64,000 nt of DNA from Anagrus nilaparvatae (taxonomy: Eukaryota; Arthropoda; Insecta; Hymenoptera; Mymaridae): contig JAKSXM010000040.1 in assembly GCA_022575985.1 (NCBI GenBank), positions 10,992,001 to 11,056,000 on the forward strand. Direction: 5' to 3'. Both the position numbers and the translations under genes were made by a program. How positions within the stretch are numbered: position 1 is the first letter of the stretch; every line of letters begins with the position of its first letter. Positions 1-12,045 of this stretch are shown here, piece by piece. The notes below the pieces were generated by a model. It did no database searches. It was not told where the DNA came from and saw nothing but the letters and a program-made list of their open reading frames with translations.

Positions 1-691
1 AAATGTATTAACATGGAACATGTTTATAGGGAGGGGGTACTTCAGAACTTGAAAATTAAGGGGGGGGGGGGTCAAATTTGTCCTATTTAAGGGGGGGGGG
101 GTCAAATTTGTCCTTTTTAAGGAGGGGGTCAAATTTGTCCTATTTAAGGGAGGGGGTCAAATAAGACTTAGAATAATAAGGGAAGTATATATAAATAAAT
201 AAAATACTTTTAAAAGACTTTGAAAAATCTGGGCTCAAGGACTTAGGATAATACAGGTTTATGGACTTAGAATAATATCGATTTAGGGACTTGGAATAAT
301 TCAGGTTCAGGGACTTACAATAATTCAGGTTTAGGGAATCAAAATAGTTTGGGTTTAGAATCTTAACAACTAGTAAGGTGATAATTACAAATTACAACAA
401 TAGAAAATTGTATTGTAATGTTGAGTATAACATTTGTATTATATCTAGTCCTCATTTGGAAGTAAACATGTTCCATGCATTTAGGTTGTGTTTACCCAAA
501 CCGGTTATAAGTTTTTTTTCAACTGCTTATAAGAGGATAAATCTTGACAATATTCTAATTCACATTATTACATCAAATTTTTTGCTCTTGTGTGGATAAA
601 CCTGAATTATTGAATATTAAATTAGAACTTTAAATTTTTCAATTGAAAAATGAAAAAATAAAAAATATATCTATATCTATATCTATATCTA
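1..691. repeat. Left flank: G-run tandem repeat, dispersed repeat and TATATC microsatellite
   Basis: No gene is seen. Positions about 56-170 hold four imperfect tandem copies of a unit made of a run of 5-12 G followed by TCAAATTTGTCC. Positions about 231-423 are a dispersed repeat whose diverged second copy lies at about 38668-38837 in the same orientation. Positions 666-691 are a TATATC microsatellite that is the insertion target of the large transposon starting at 692. The short ORF at 378-599 lies largely in repeat and AT-rich sequence and has no recognisable domain. Confidence 0.7.
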
Positions 692-1018
692 CAGGCTGCA
701 ACGCAATAGGTAGTATCTAAAATAAGTTTGTCGATAGCTATAGCCACTATATAGCATAATAAACTCCGTTGTATCTTCGTAAATTACATGAAAGGTAAGT
801 TCGTAAATAGTATGATAAATAGACGGCGCGGGATTACTTTTACCGACAATGATAAAAATATAATATATTTTTATACAACGACTTGCCTCGCAATTTAGCA
901 GTAGACACTATAATTGTCCCAGCATTTAGAGTAAAGAAATAATAAGAAATAATTATGTATTTATTTCGTTCAGAATGTATAATAGTGTACGTATTCTGAA
1001 TTTATTTGGCTATAAAAA

Positions 1019-1249
1019 ATCAAGCGAAATAAATTTATAATACACTATTAAATTTTTCCTCTAAAATTATTTGTTTTTAATTGGGAACCTTAATATTCCA
1101 AGTCTGGAACTTTGTTTCTTCTAGTTTGAATAACCTAGGAAAGCTCGAAAAAAAATATTTCAAGACTTTAGTAATTTAGGTTCCCAATTGAAAACAAATA
1201 TTTTTAGAGAAAGAATTTAATAGTTTATTATGAATTTATTTCGCTTGAT
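1019..1249. repeat. Imperfect palindrome inside the left TIR
   Basis: The arm beginning ATCAAGCGAAATAAAT is mirrored by ATTTATTTCGCTTGAT, ending at 1249. Inside it, AATTGGGAACCT (near 1080) pairs with AGGTTCCCAATT (near 1180). The copy in the right TIR lies at about 30841-31071. It could be an old MITE captured by the TIR or a structured subterminal region. Confidence 0.7.
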
Positions 1250-1738
1250 ATTTAATAATAATTATAACCAAATATGACAATTTTTAATCAGACCTTGAAC
1301 TTTTTTTAAAAGCTTCAAGTTTCCAAAAATTCTTTACTCGTCTCTTTTACTTTAGTCGTTTGTGAGATATGATAGTTTCAAGTCAAAGCTACAATTTAAG
1401 ATTTTTTAAAAAACGCTAATTTTCAAAATCAGCTTTGCAGAGCTATATTATAAAAATAACTAAAGCTAAAGAATTTTTTAAAAAAACTTAAAACTTGAAA
1501 AAATTTTTTTTAACTTTTCTAATTGGCAGCATTTTAAACCAAAAATGAGCATTTTCTGGATTACTTACTACATAGTGATGAGAGAATCGGTGATGAAAAA
1601 TTGCGTTGTATGGGGCTTGAAAAGTGACATTTGCACCAAAAATATGATACCAATTAGAAGATATTTGGTTAAGTTAATAGATAGCAACATTATTTAGAAG
1701 AGTTGGCTCAGTACAATTTATCGGAGGATCAATGTTTT

Positions 1739-1891
1739 TCAATATTATAAGTTTTGCAGGTAAATCAAGAACCTAACGTGCTAGAGTCTTTAAGTTTGTT
1801 TTTGCTAGTTTGATTTCAGAGTTAAAAGAAAAAAACTTCAAGACTCCAGCATGTTAAATTTTTGATTTAGCTGAAAAACTTATAATGTTGA
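1739..1891. repeat. Second imperfect palindrome inside the left TIR
   Basis: AACCTAACGTGCTAGAGTCT near 1771 pairs imperfectly with AGACTCCAGCATGTTAAATT near 1841, and the outer parts (TATTATAAG and CTTATAATG) also pair. The mirrored copy lies at about 30199-30351 in the right TIR. Function unknown. Confidence 0.65.
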
Positions 1892-2530
1892 AAACGGTTG
1901 TCCCTACGGTAACTTGCACTAAGCTTTTGAAAACCAATTGTAAATTCTAAAAAAGATAATTAACAAAATTTTTTCTTATCAAGTTCTAACGTACAAGAAG
2001 AACTAATTTCATTATTTTATATGTTCCAGTTCTTTTTTTGATTCTGTAACATTTATTCTTAAAATTTGATAAATTTGAAAATTGTCGATAAGCAAAATAA
2101 GATGCAGTTTTAATAACATAATAAAACTTAATGGTGCAAGAGGTAAAAGAAAACCATTTGATTATTTTGTTTGTTCGGCTTCTTGTTTAAATTCTGAATC
2201 AAACCAACAATAAGTTTCTGATTACTCAAAAAGCTTGAAAATTATTTTTATTTTAATAAATATAAGCAATAACTCATGTTTATATTTTATATCTAAACAT
2301 GATATTTTTTTTCAGTTTTATTAAAAATAATTTTAATAAATAATATAACAGTACTTTTTATTTAATTTGATTTATTAATTTATAAATAATCTGGTACAAA
2401 TATACTTTTAAAAAAACTGAGGTCTCAAAGAAAATAAATACAACCCCAATAATCAAAGGCATGCACAAATTTTTAATAAAACATGTGGATCTGTAGATAT
2501 TCTATCTGCGGCTTTCTTGAACACTAATTA

Positions 2531-3139
2531 TTACTTAGCAGATTTGAGAAGAGTATTTGAAGTTTTAATAATGCCTTCTATAACAAGCTTAGCTATTTCA
2601 GTTGCAATTGTTGATTTTTTATGTGGACCTAAATTATCTAATGATGATGTCCCACCCGTATAACGCAGTTCACATACTGGTCTTTCAGTCTTTAGATTTG
2701 AATGTGCTTGATCCAAATGTTTAATTAAGTTACTTTCAAGCACAAAAGTTCGCCTACAAATATTACATTCAAATTTTAACTTTGGACTGTGATTACAAAT
2801 GTGGGTTTTCAATTCCTTCTTTGAACTGAATGTCAAAGAACATTGTTGACATTCCAATTTTATCTCTGCGAAATGACTCCTACGATGAGCAGTTAAATAA
2901 CCTTTTACGGCAAACCGTTTTTCACATACATCACAAGCAAATGGACGTTCACCAGTGTGGACTTTTTTGTGAGTATTTAAACTGGATTTTTGTGTGAATG
3001 TTTTTAAGCATAAATCACACTTATATGGTTTTTCACCTGTATGTATTCTCTTATGTGCCTCTAAATAAGGTTTACGACTAAAGCTTGCCTCACAAACTTG
3101 ACACTTATAGGGTTTATTGTTAATTAATTGAACGTCCAT
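2531..3139 (-). CDS. C2H2 zinc-finger protein, five fingers, copy in left TIR
   Basis: Single-exon ORF of 202 aa starting at ATG. Five C2H2 fingers follow each other from about residue 11 to 145: CQVC, CDLC, CDVC, CQQC and CNIC, each with the matching His pair. The first linkers are canonical TGEKP and TGERP types. The last finger ends H-X4-H. The C-terminal 55 residues are low in recognisable features. Such proteins bind DNA in the nucleus. The gene lies wholly inside the TIR and points toward the transposon end. Its protein is identical to that of the mirror copy at 28951-29559. Intact frames in both copies argue for recent mobility or selection. It may bind the transposon's own DNA or be a captured host gene; the sequence alone does not decide. 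No matching known gene symbol is recognised. Confidence 0.9.
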   Translation of the reverse strand: MDVQLINNKPYKCQVCEASFSRKPYLEAHKRIHTGEKPYKCDLCLKTFTQKSSLNTHKKVHTGERPFACDVCEKRFAVKGYLTAHRRSHFAEIKLECQQCSLTFSSKKELKTHICNHSPKLKFECNICRRTFVLESNLIKHLDQAHSNLKTERPVCELRYTGGTSSLDNLGPHKKSTIATEIAKLVIEGIIKTSNTLLKSAK

Positions 3140-3770
3140 GCTTACTTTATTTTTTTTTATTTTTCAAAAGGTGACAGCAGACATTAAAAGATACAGCTTT
3201 TAAATTTACACTCTAATCTTTAAAATACCCTTGTTGTATTGTTGTTATTAATTATCATCACTTTTTTTATTTATTATTATTTACGCGTAACGCACGCCAC
3301 AATTATACTTATTTATAGTTGACTAAATTTAATAAAAATAAAAAATTTTTATTCTATAAATATAAAATTTACTTATATTCTTTTAGAAACAATTACGTGC
3401 AATAAATTTTTATATCATAAGCACGAGGGTGCACAACCACAGATAATGAAATATTTTGGAGCCAATCGCCGCGTGGTTGTAGTAGGTATACGATTGACAG
3501 AGTGGAGCATGCTTACTAAAAAATACGCCATTTTAAGCCGCGGTAAAATTTAAAAAATTTATTGTCTTTATTAAAGTTTTAGTGTTTTTCATTAGGAGTA
3601 AGGTTTAAAATTTTTTTAATTGCAAAATTTAAAAATAATTTTTAATTTTTTTATATTTTTAATTTAATTAATACCTCGTTTAGTTATATGAAAGTAATAA
3701 TATCTGAAAATATGGTTTTTACTCGATATCTCTAATCTGACACTTAATTTTTTGAGTTTTTTTTCTCGAA

Positions 3771-4432
3771 TAAATTGTAATTATTTGTATTCATATTTAC
3801 TCTTAAAAAATTTTTAAATAATGAGTCGCGTGATCAAAGAGAAAAAACGCTGCCAATTTACTGAGGTTCCTCAAACATAATTGGAAAATATTTCTTTAAA
3901 TATAACTATCAACCGCCATGGAAAACAATTAGACATTACATATAAAAAGAAAAAAAAATATTTATAATTTTTTTTATTTTGTATAGCAATAATTAAAACA
4001 AAAAATTTTCATAAATTTATTTGTCACGCAGAAGTTTTACCAAATTTTTAAGAATTATAAATCTTATGAAAAAAAATTAGGAGTTGGGTACAAAAGGAAA
4101 AAAAAATAATAACAGATAAAAAAATATAGTAAGTAATAAACTTTTTCAAATAATTGGTCTCCCGTATTAAACATTTAGATATTACCTACCAAATTAAAGA
4201 AATTATTGGTTCTATGTGGTTTTTTTATATTCTTTTAATAGCGTTTTTCTTATAATTCGGCCTCATTTGTTATAATAAATAAGAAATCACATACATAAAC
4301 ATAATTAAACTTTCTTTTATTACGAAGTATACAAATTTTTTTATTAAATTGTAATCAGAAAACTTTTCTATAACAAATAAATTTCTAATACGTAGATTTA
4401 ATATAAATAATGATAATTTTTTATATTTTGAT
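3771..4432. other. AT-rich spacer between left TIR and transposase 3' end
   Basis: No ORF of interest. A GGTTCCTCAAA motif at about 3867 resembles the hairpin ends of the HINE-like repeats elsewhere in the window. The region would hold the 3' UTR of the minus-strand transposase that stops at 4433. Confidence 0.6.
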
Positions 4433-5444
4433 TTAATATAAATGTTCAAAATGCCCTCCTTGATTTTGAGTACAAAAGTTAACTCTTTCATACAGAGCTT
4501 GGGTAGATCTTCTTATTTCTTCTGGTTGAAGACTAGCAAAAGCTTGCTGAATCCTTACCCAAGTTAATTCTCGAGTAGACGTGTTTCCTTGGTATACCAG
4601 ATTTTTAATCCTGCCCCACAAGTAATAATCGCAACAGTTAAGGTCAGGACTCCTTGCCGGCCAAGCAATAGGGCCACCAGCCCCTATCCAGCGACCAGGA
4701 AACATTTGATCTAAATGGTGTCTTACTTGCCACGAAGCATGAGCAGGTGCTCCATCATGCATATATAGAATATTATCAATGATTTCAGGAGGTAACCCAG
4801 ATTCTAAAATTAAAGCTGGTAATTGCTCCCTTAAAAATTGTAAATAATTCTCCGCATTTAAACGAGGAGGAAGCTCTATAGGTCCAATCTGAAATTATTA
4901 ATAATCAGTTTTTGATATTTAACGATTGTCTTATTTAAATTTCTTATTTCACAGTTTTTATTATATTTAGCAATAATTAAATTTTAAGCACAAATCTATT
5001 TTATTAGAATTTTATTATAAAAATTTTACGCACAACTCTGTCATTGATTACGGCTGCCCAAACGTTAATTGTAAACCTTCTTTGAAATCTTCTATCTCGT
5101 GTCACACTGTAAAATTTTATATAAAATACTTATATTCTAATTTGGCAAACTTTTTTTTTAAATTCAGTAAGTGCCTAAGAGGCTTTTATAAATTTTAAAA
5201 AAATTTCACTTACAATGGGTTCTCATCAGCCCAATGTACATAATTCCTTTGATTGAACATTCCGTTATTGGTAAAAGTGCATTCATCTGTAAATAAGATA
5301 ATTGAAGATAGGTCAATACCATTAGCATTCATAAGAGGACGTAAAGCTGAAATTATGCGACAAAACTCCTGTCGACGAATATAATCTTGTTCTCCGTGTA
5401 ATGCCTGCACCTTTTGATAATGGAAAGGGTTAAATCCATGAAAC
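4433..5444 (-). CDS. Tc1/mariner-superfamily transposase, exons 3-5 (catalytic domain)
   Basis: This is the 3' part of a split gene whose exons 1-2 are at 24838-25311. Exon 3 is 5444-5214 (acceptor CCCAG, donor GTAAGT). Exon 4 is 5106-5034 (acceptor TTTACAG, donor GTGCGT). Exon 5 is 4888-4433 (acceptor TTTCAG, stop TAA). All junctions are in phase. With exons 1-2 the protein is 381 aa. Acidic residues of an RNase-H-like DDE/D nuclease are visible: Asp in LFTDE (exon 3), Asp in MHDGAPAH (exon 5), and a third Asp in CCDYYLWG, with 41 residues between the last two; an Asp in RSPDL lies 36 residues on. The segment GGPIAWPARSPDL is typical of the DUF4817-associated Tc1/mariner-like family. No stop or frameshift interrupts it, so the enzyme may be intact if the 19.4-kb intron 2 is removed. 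Confidence 0.87.
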
Positions 5445-5603
5445 CTGGGCACAAAAAGTTACAATAAATATTTGAAATTAGCGCCATCATTCAAACGTTA
5501 CCGCTTATATGAGAAACTGGCAGTACCAACAAAAAAGTACATTGAAAAAAGAGAGAAAATACAAAGGCAAACATATGTATAGTGGTAGTATTGATCCTGC
5601 TGC

Positions 5604-6080
5604 CTACTCAGTAAAATAACTTTTTCTGGACAGTAGCCACGAAAGTACGATTTCCTGGCCGCTGCGCGGCCGAGGAAATCGAAATTTCTCGCTACTACCG
5701 CAGAAAAATTTTATACGGCCCTTGTCCATAAATAAAAAATGCCCCAAATCGCAGTTTACCATCCTCGGCTTCGCCTCGAAAGGTAATTTACGTGCAATTT
5801 GGGCCATTCTTTACTTTTCTGGACACGAGCCGTAAATATACTATTTCTGATCAGCGGCCAGAAAGCACGTATTTCCCGGCCTCTACGCGTCCGGCAAAGA
5901 CGTGTTTTCTCACCACTGATGCAGAAAAATCGTATAAGACCCTGGGCCATAAAAAAGAATGTCACAAATCGCAGTTTACCATCCTCGGCTTCGCCTCGGA
6001 AGGTAATTTACGTGCAATTTGGGCCATTCTTTATTTTTCTGGCCATGGGTCGTAATATACTATATGAATTCTTTTCAGTC
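5604..6080. repeat. About 205-bp tandem repeat, three imperfect copies
   Basis: The motif CATCCTCGGCTTCGCCTCG followed by AAGGTAATTTACGTGC occurs at about 5760 and 5980. Flanking blocks with GCAGAAAAAT, GGGCCATTCTTT and TTTCTGGCC also recur at about 205-bp spacing from 5620 onward. The block is GC-richer than its surroundings. Several overlapping short ORFs on both strands here (69-122 aa) follow the repeat and are not judged to be genes. Confidence 0.7.
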
Positions 6081-6389
6081 TTACGCGAAGCCCTAAGTTT
6101 TATTTCGAATCTTATTATCAAACCCCCAGAGAGGAGGAAGCGTGGGTACAAAATTATTTCAGGTTAAAAGAAAATAGTTTTATAAAAAAATTAGCCGAAA
6201 AGGAAATCATATTTGCTAAAAACCCTTCCTTATCAGAATTTCATAACTTATATTCTTAATGTAGGCTTCTAAAAACTCAATAACAAAAAAATAGAAACAA
6301 AAAAAAATTTTTTTTAAACGAGAAAAATGATTTTTTGGTACTATAAATAAAGCACATTTAAATTAATAATTATTATTTTTTGGTCACAA

Positions 6390-6700
6390 AAGTATTAGGG
6401 TAGATTTAAATGAAGTGTATATGAAATGTATGGTCGGGTCTTCTAAACTGCTCTAAAGTTTTTTTTCCTGAAATTACCACCAAAAATAAGTCAGCCCAAT
6501 TATTAGCCTCCTAGAGCGAAATCTCGATTTTTGGCAGCCATTTTTGTGTTTTGGACTTTTATAAAAAAAGTAAGAAAAATGAGGTATAATTTTTCTTATT
6601 TTTACGGTTAAAAACTCTCATTAATATGAAAAGTTTTTTCCTGTATAATCCAGATAGGAAATTCCCCTGGCTACCTGATTTTTTGAAGTAGCGCATGCGC
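6390..6700 (+). repeat. Dispersed repeat shared with the MADF intron
   Basis: This block, including CCCAATTATTAGCCTCC and ATCTCGATTTTTGGCAGCC, recurs in the same orientation at about 26150-26440 with moderate divergence. It contains no ORF. It is probably a fragment of an unidentified non-autonomous element. Confidence 0.7.
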
Positions 6701-7039
6701 AAGAAATCGCTAAGATAGGCTATTTCTTTTCAAAAGTCGATTTCTCAAAAAAAAGGGAGGGGAACAAAATTTAAGCTTTCCTACAGCCTTTTTTATCTAT
6801 TTTAATTGATTGCTCGAAATTCCATACAACTTGCTTGGAATTTCAAGCATAGTTATTGCTTGAATTTTCAAGCAAAGCAGCCTGGCCGTGTAAGAATAAG
6901 AATTTAAAACATTTTTTATAGTGTTTTGAGAATAGAAAAAATGCGGCTTATTCAAAAATTAAGTTGTTACTGATAATTTAGCTATAAAATTTTAAAATTA
7001 TATTCTGTTGATATAAGTTTTTTAATAGTTTATAGTCAC

Positions 7040-7245
7040 CGCCATATTAATCACGCCTACAATTTAAATTTCTTTTTCAGAGGATAAAAATAGGTGATAC
7101 TTATGTTTTTCAACCCAATGAACACGAATTCGGGATCCGTTTTGCGAATTTCGTGGTCAGTTTTTTGTTGTTATCAAATTATTGCGAAATTGGCCAAAAA
7201 TCAATCTGTAAAATTAACTAACTAAAAATTAGCTAACGGATTGTA
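7040..7245 (+). repeat. Dispersed repeat, inverted partner at 21500-21703
   Basis: The block from CACGCCTACAA to AGCTAACGGATTGTA is found again as a reverse complement at about 21500-21703 with visible but not high divergence. The pair brackets the hAT element and the AGATCT-rich element. It could be the ends of a larger composite or independent dispersed copies. Confidence 0.6.
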
Positions 7246-7262
7246 AAACCTAAAAAAAAAAA

Positions 7263-7460
7263 ATTTTGGTTCCTCATAGAGGAACCTTTGTGATAGATGA
7301 AATTTTGATTTTTGATTTTTTGGCATATAAGCACGTTTTGGGACCTTGGGAAGCTAAAAAACAGGTTTTTAAAAAAAGTCTGTATGCCCTGGTAGCCAAA
7401 ATCAATGTAGGACGGCCGTATTTCGCATGTATTTACTGCTCCAGTCCGTAGCACGGCCGC
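7263..7460 (+). repeat. 5' fragment of a HINE-like repeat with terminal hairpin
   Basis: It begins with the palindrome GGTTCCTCATAGAGGAACC and continues with GGCATATAAGCACGTTTTGGG, matching the start of the longer copy at 18744. It lacks the satellite body and the 3' hairpin, so it is a truncated copy. The short ORFs on both strands here are inside the repeat and are not genes. Confidence 0.6.
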
Positions 7461-8095
7461 TAGTTACTTTAAAATCACGTTTTACATATTGAACTATCTT
7501 AATCTGCTTAAAATTGTCTAGAGTTAATAAAAAATTGAACCAAATGTGTATATTATACCGTTTTTTTTTTTAATTTTAATTTTAAAAGTAATAATTAAAG
7601 TAAAACTAAAAAATTAGAAAAAGTAAATTCTTTAAATAAATAGAGCAAAAGTAAGGTTAGGTATGCTGTGTCCTTCCATATTGCAAATAAACAATACTAT
7701 TTTAATGCCTTTTTTTATTAATTTTGATTTTGAAATAGATTTTTGAAACAGAATTTTCGTAAAACTGTCACTGTATTTTTAAAAAAATAAATAAATAATT
7801 CAACAGTAGATCGATTCCGATGCCTTATAGTTAACTTGTTTCATTATAACACTCTTTTTCGGTGCATAAAAGATATAAAAGATAACCGTATTTGCATTAT
7901 TATTAAATTATTTTAATAAATTATTTTAATTAAAATTTTTGCTATCTTCGCAATTTCTATAAACTTTTCTTAAATTTTGAAAATTGAATTAACAATATAA
8001 AAACAATAACAAAGAATAAACACAGACAACGGCGCCATATTAAGCTTGAAACGTTAAAAATATATAGTCTCTATACATGTGTCTCTCTCTTCTCA

Positions 8096-8103
8096 ACGCG
8101 GAG
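8096..8103. repeat. 8-bp target site duplication of the hAT element (left)
   Basis: ACGCGGAG directly precedes the element and recurs exactly at 16937-16944 directly after it. Eight base pairs is the diagnostic duplication length for hAT elements. Confidence 0.95.
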
Positions 8104-10328
8104 CAATGATGAGAATTAAGGCAATCTGGTAATCGGTTGGTAACACTTCTTTTAGTCTGTCCGCGCACAAAATTTAAAAAAATAAATAAATTAATAGGTT
8201 AGGCGAGAATAAACAAAACAAATGTGATTGATAAAATGTGAATTAAAAAAATGATAAAAATAATTAATAATTAATTATAGTTTATTTACTAACTCACAAT
8301 AAATAAGAAAAATAAGCTAGAATGTAATTAATGTGCATATTCTCATTATTAAAATAAATTTTAATAAAAATTGTTTAATAATAAAAGTAAGTTCCTTATT
8401 TTTTTTTTGTTAATTAAAATAATTGAAATTTTAATAATTTATTAATTTGTTTAATGAAGCACATACATTTATGTGGAAACCAAACTTATGTTTAATACAT
8501 TGCAAGAGACTTACCAGTTTTTACAACAGTTATAATTTTGATGTGTGTCTAGTCATTAAAAGATTTATTATTCAATTCAAGAAAATATTGCATGAATGTC
8601 ATAAGTTGAAATGAGTTCCTTAAAATGATGATATGTACTGTTTGATGAATAATCTGAACGTAAGCATTAATTTTGATTAAGTTTAACATTATAGTTATCA
8701 AATTTTAATTCTTTTAGATAACTAATTTCTCGTTGATTGTTTTTTTGAAAAGCTATAATGCTTTATCGCAGTGTGGATAAGCATTTCAGCCAATGTTTTA
8801 TGCGATGATTGGAAAAATTTTGCCTATGGATCAGCCCCTACTTGTACATCAGTAAACAAATGTCGTATGGGCACTGAATTAGTTGATTTGGATTTTGTTA
8901 CAGGCACTTATTATTTTTTAATCATATAATATTTAACATCTCCTAATAGCAATTATTGTTGAGGTTTTTTAAAATACCTTATTGTCAATTGCAGTTTGCT
9001 GGAATTCCTGCTCCAATTTCAACCAAATGCGAAAGCATCAAAACTTCATCACTGGCTTATAAATTTCAAAGGAATATTATTTGAATTCTTTTACAAAAAA
9101 TAGATTTGGCTCAGGAGCAGCATCTTTAAATATTATTAAAAAAGTAAATAGGCAGTGAAGAAAAATTTTGATTTTCGCTTTAAGATACTCTTCATATGGG
9201 TCAACTGATGAACTTGAATCTGCTGTTGTACTAATAATGGTTCTAATACATCAGTTGGCCTTTGTGTTAAGAATCGCATGGCTTAACATCATAATGAAGA
9301 TACAGATAGGCCAGTGAAGAAAAATTATGTGTACACTTTATAATACTCTCCATGTGGGTCATCCGATGATCTTGATTGTACATAAATTCATCTTCGGACT
9401 TAAAATTACTAAACAATTTTATTAGCAAGTAGCTAATAGTTTGCATAGAAGCATCGATATGTTACTTGGTGTTGTAGTATTGGTAATTTTGATTCTTCGT
9501 CAGACCCATATGGAAAGTATTTGAAAGTTCTCCTCTTAAATGTAGAAATGTTTAGGCCAAGTGATTTAAAAAATGTAATAGTTGGATTTGAATTGCTCTC
9601 TGTATGGGTCAACTGATGAACTTGAATCTTTATTTATTAAACTTGGGACTTGGCGTTTATTTTTTTTTGAATCTGCTGTTGTACTAATAATGGTTCTAAT
9701 ACATCAGTTGGCCCTTGTGTTAAGTATCGCATGGCTTAACATCATAATGCAGATACAGATAGGCCAGTGAAGAAAAATTATGTGTACACTTTATAATACT
9801 CTCCATGTGGGTCATCCGATGATCTTGATTGTACATAAATTCATCTTCGGACTTAAAATTACTAAACAATTTTATTAGCAAGTAGCTAATGGTTTGCATA
9901 GAAGCATCGATATGTTACTTGGTGTTGTAGTATTGGTAATTTTAATTCTTCTTCAGACCCATATGGAAAGTATTTAAAAGTTCTCCTATTAAATGTAAAA
10001 ATGTTTAGGCCAAGTGATTTAAAAAATGTAATAGCTGGCTTTGAATTGCTCTCTGTATGGGTCATCCTTTGAATTGTAATCTGTATCACTTCAAATGCAC
10101 AAGTATCTTGCCATCGCATTCAAGTTTTTAAGTTTGGAGATGCAGTATTCATGATGATTCTAATTAATGGATTGACCCATATGCAAAGGATTTCATAGCT
10201 CAGCATTAAATGTATAAATTGTATGACCCAGTTATAAAAATGCAAAAGTTCGATTTGAATTGAAACTCTCTGCATGGGTCATTCAATGTATTTGAATCTT
10301 TGTCACTTCAATTTAATGTTAAAGCGCA
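8104..10328 (+). repeat. Left TIR of the hAT element, 2,225 bp
   Basis: It mirrors 14712-16936. Its inner part is itself repetitive: a unit starting TATGGGTCAACTGATG at 9195 is repeated from 9603 (408 bp then about 453 bp, the second with about 45 extra bases). A related shorter start is at 10056. The ORFs of 62 and 77 aa in this arm and in the mirrored arm are chance frames in the repeat. hAT TIRs are usually 10-30 bp, so this length is exceptional. Confidence 0.93.
9193..10290. promoter_or_regulatory. Cluster of subterminal ATGGGTC motifs, candidate transposase binding sites
   Basis: About ten copies of a C/TATGGGTC or CATGTGGGTC core occur in both orientations at about 9194, 9351, 9503, 9603, 9804, 9957, 10056, 10174, 10223 and 10271. 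The mirrored arm has the same set. Many are followed by ATCC or AACTGATG. hAT transposases such as Ac bind short repeated subterminal motifs, so a binding role is plausible but inferred. Confidence 0.55.
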
Positions 10329-12045
10329 CAAGTATCGAGCTTCGACTTATGACAATTATAATTAATTGGTTGCCCCATGTGGAAAGTGTAAATATTTAAA
10401 TTTATTTTGATTCGTTATGAAATTTAAAATTTTTTTTATATTCTATTGGATAGTTCAGCACTGGTACTTATATTTTATTTATTTACTTACTATTTATTTT
10501 AAGAGAGGGAAATATATATTTAGTACCTATTATTAGGTTTTATTACTAAATTATGTTTCATAGCATAATTAAATTAAATACATGCGTTGATGGGAAAATC
10601 ATTTGGTTGTATTTCATTCTTTTTTAAATTATTTTTTGTAAATGTAAATGTAAATAATTGTTTCTAATGGTTTGCTTAAATGCTTAAAATATTAAGAATT
10701 CAAAAATAAAAATAAAGTTTTTATTATTATTTTTGAGATAGTGTACCTGGTAACATACAATGAGGCGTTTTCTTATTTTTTTGTTTAATTCTAAGCAGAA
10801 AAAGGTATGCCTAATCAGACATGACGAACAAATAATTATTTATTAATGCAAAACTGTAACTTTAATGTAAAATTTATTATCTTTCAGTTTCTTTTGTGTA
10901 TGAAATGAACTGTATAAATAAATAAATGTTAAATAATTTTTTTATTTCTAAAAATATTGTTTTTATTTTTTTATCAATATTTGGCAATATTTTCATTTAT
11001 AGAAATTTTTGTAATTTTATTTTAAATCTTAAATAGTTTTTTATTTTCTTTTTTAAAGTGTTTTCAAAACTCGCATTCCTTTATTATATTAAACTGTTTA
11101 AAGAGAAAACCTCTTTAAAAAAAGTGAAATATTATGTGAGAAAAATGTTTACTTATTTAAACATATAAATAAAAGTCAGAATAACTTTTTAAATCATATA
11201 AATTAAAAATCTAAATGTGCTTATTCTAATAATCAACATAAATAAATAAAATAATAAATAAATTTTTTTAGAACATTTTACACATTAATTGATTAAAGCA
11301 TATTATATTATATATACCTATATATACAATATATGCATAGTAGTCTGCTAATTGCAATTAAAGATCGTTAATCAATAGGAAGCACCAAAATCTTTGATTA
11401 CAATAGCAAATTAAAAAATTTATTGTTATTGTTTATAAAATAGAGTTTATCTGCTTATATTTTGCTTAATATTTTTTCAAATTTTTTTTTTGTTGTATTT
11501 GCTACTATATTTAAAATACAGTAAAAGCATATACCTACTTCATTTTTTTTGCAAGGTTAAGTATAATAATTAATATTATATTGTCACTCTATAATTAATA
11601 TAAATATAAAAATATTAAATTAAAAATTAAGATGGCATTAAAATACCCTTAAAAAAGGGTATACCTTGAAATCAGTAATCATGCCCAATATATTCTATAA
11701 GCCATATATGGAATTAGGGAAAAAATGACCCTGTGGATCAGTTAAAGTAAAAAATTTTACAGAACTTGGATAGAAAAAGACTATTCTTTAACCTGGATGG
11801 AATGTAATTTTGTCTTTTTTAGTCTAAAATATTTCACAATACTTAAGAAAATAGCCAGGGTTATAACAAAATAGTTATTTTTTAACCAAGGGATAATATA
11901 TATATATGGGTTTGATTTTTTGTATGCTAGCTGTCATAAATATTTTTTTAATGAAGTATAATAATAGAGTGATAATACTGAAGTTACAATTTCATCTTCA
12001 CATTGATTTATAACGGAAATATGTGTGTAATTATATTATAGAAAT
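10329..12045. other. hAT internal 5' region without a gene
   Basis: AT-rich, no ORF with a recognisable domain. It should contain the transposase promoter. A splice-acceptor-like TTATATTATAG lies just before the start codon at 12046, so a 5' noncoding exon is possible. Confidence 0.6.

Larger units (their letters stand above)
692..3770 (+). repeat. Left terminal inverted repeat of the giant transposon
   Basis: About 3.08 kb, mirrored by 28320-31398. It contains a zinc-finger gene pointing outward to the transposon end, two internal hairpins, and at its inner edge (about 3640-3770) a monomer related to the satellite at 19-20 kb. Similarity between the arms breaks down at about 3771 and 28319. 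TIRs of a few kilobases are far longer than the 20-500 bp usual in Tc1/mariner elements. Confidence 0.88.

Noticed and set aside
5604..6167. Overlapping ORFs of 67-122 aa on both strands
   Set aside because: They track a 205-bp tandem repeat in several frames at once and have no domain.
9582..10119. Small ORFs in the hAT TIR (and mirrored 14921-15458)
   Set aside because: Chance frames in direct repeats with no domain; duplication is due to the TIR.
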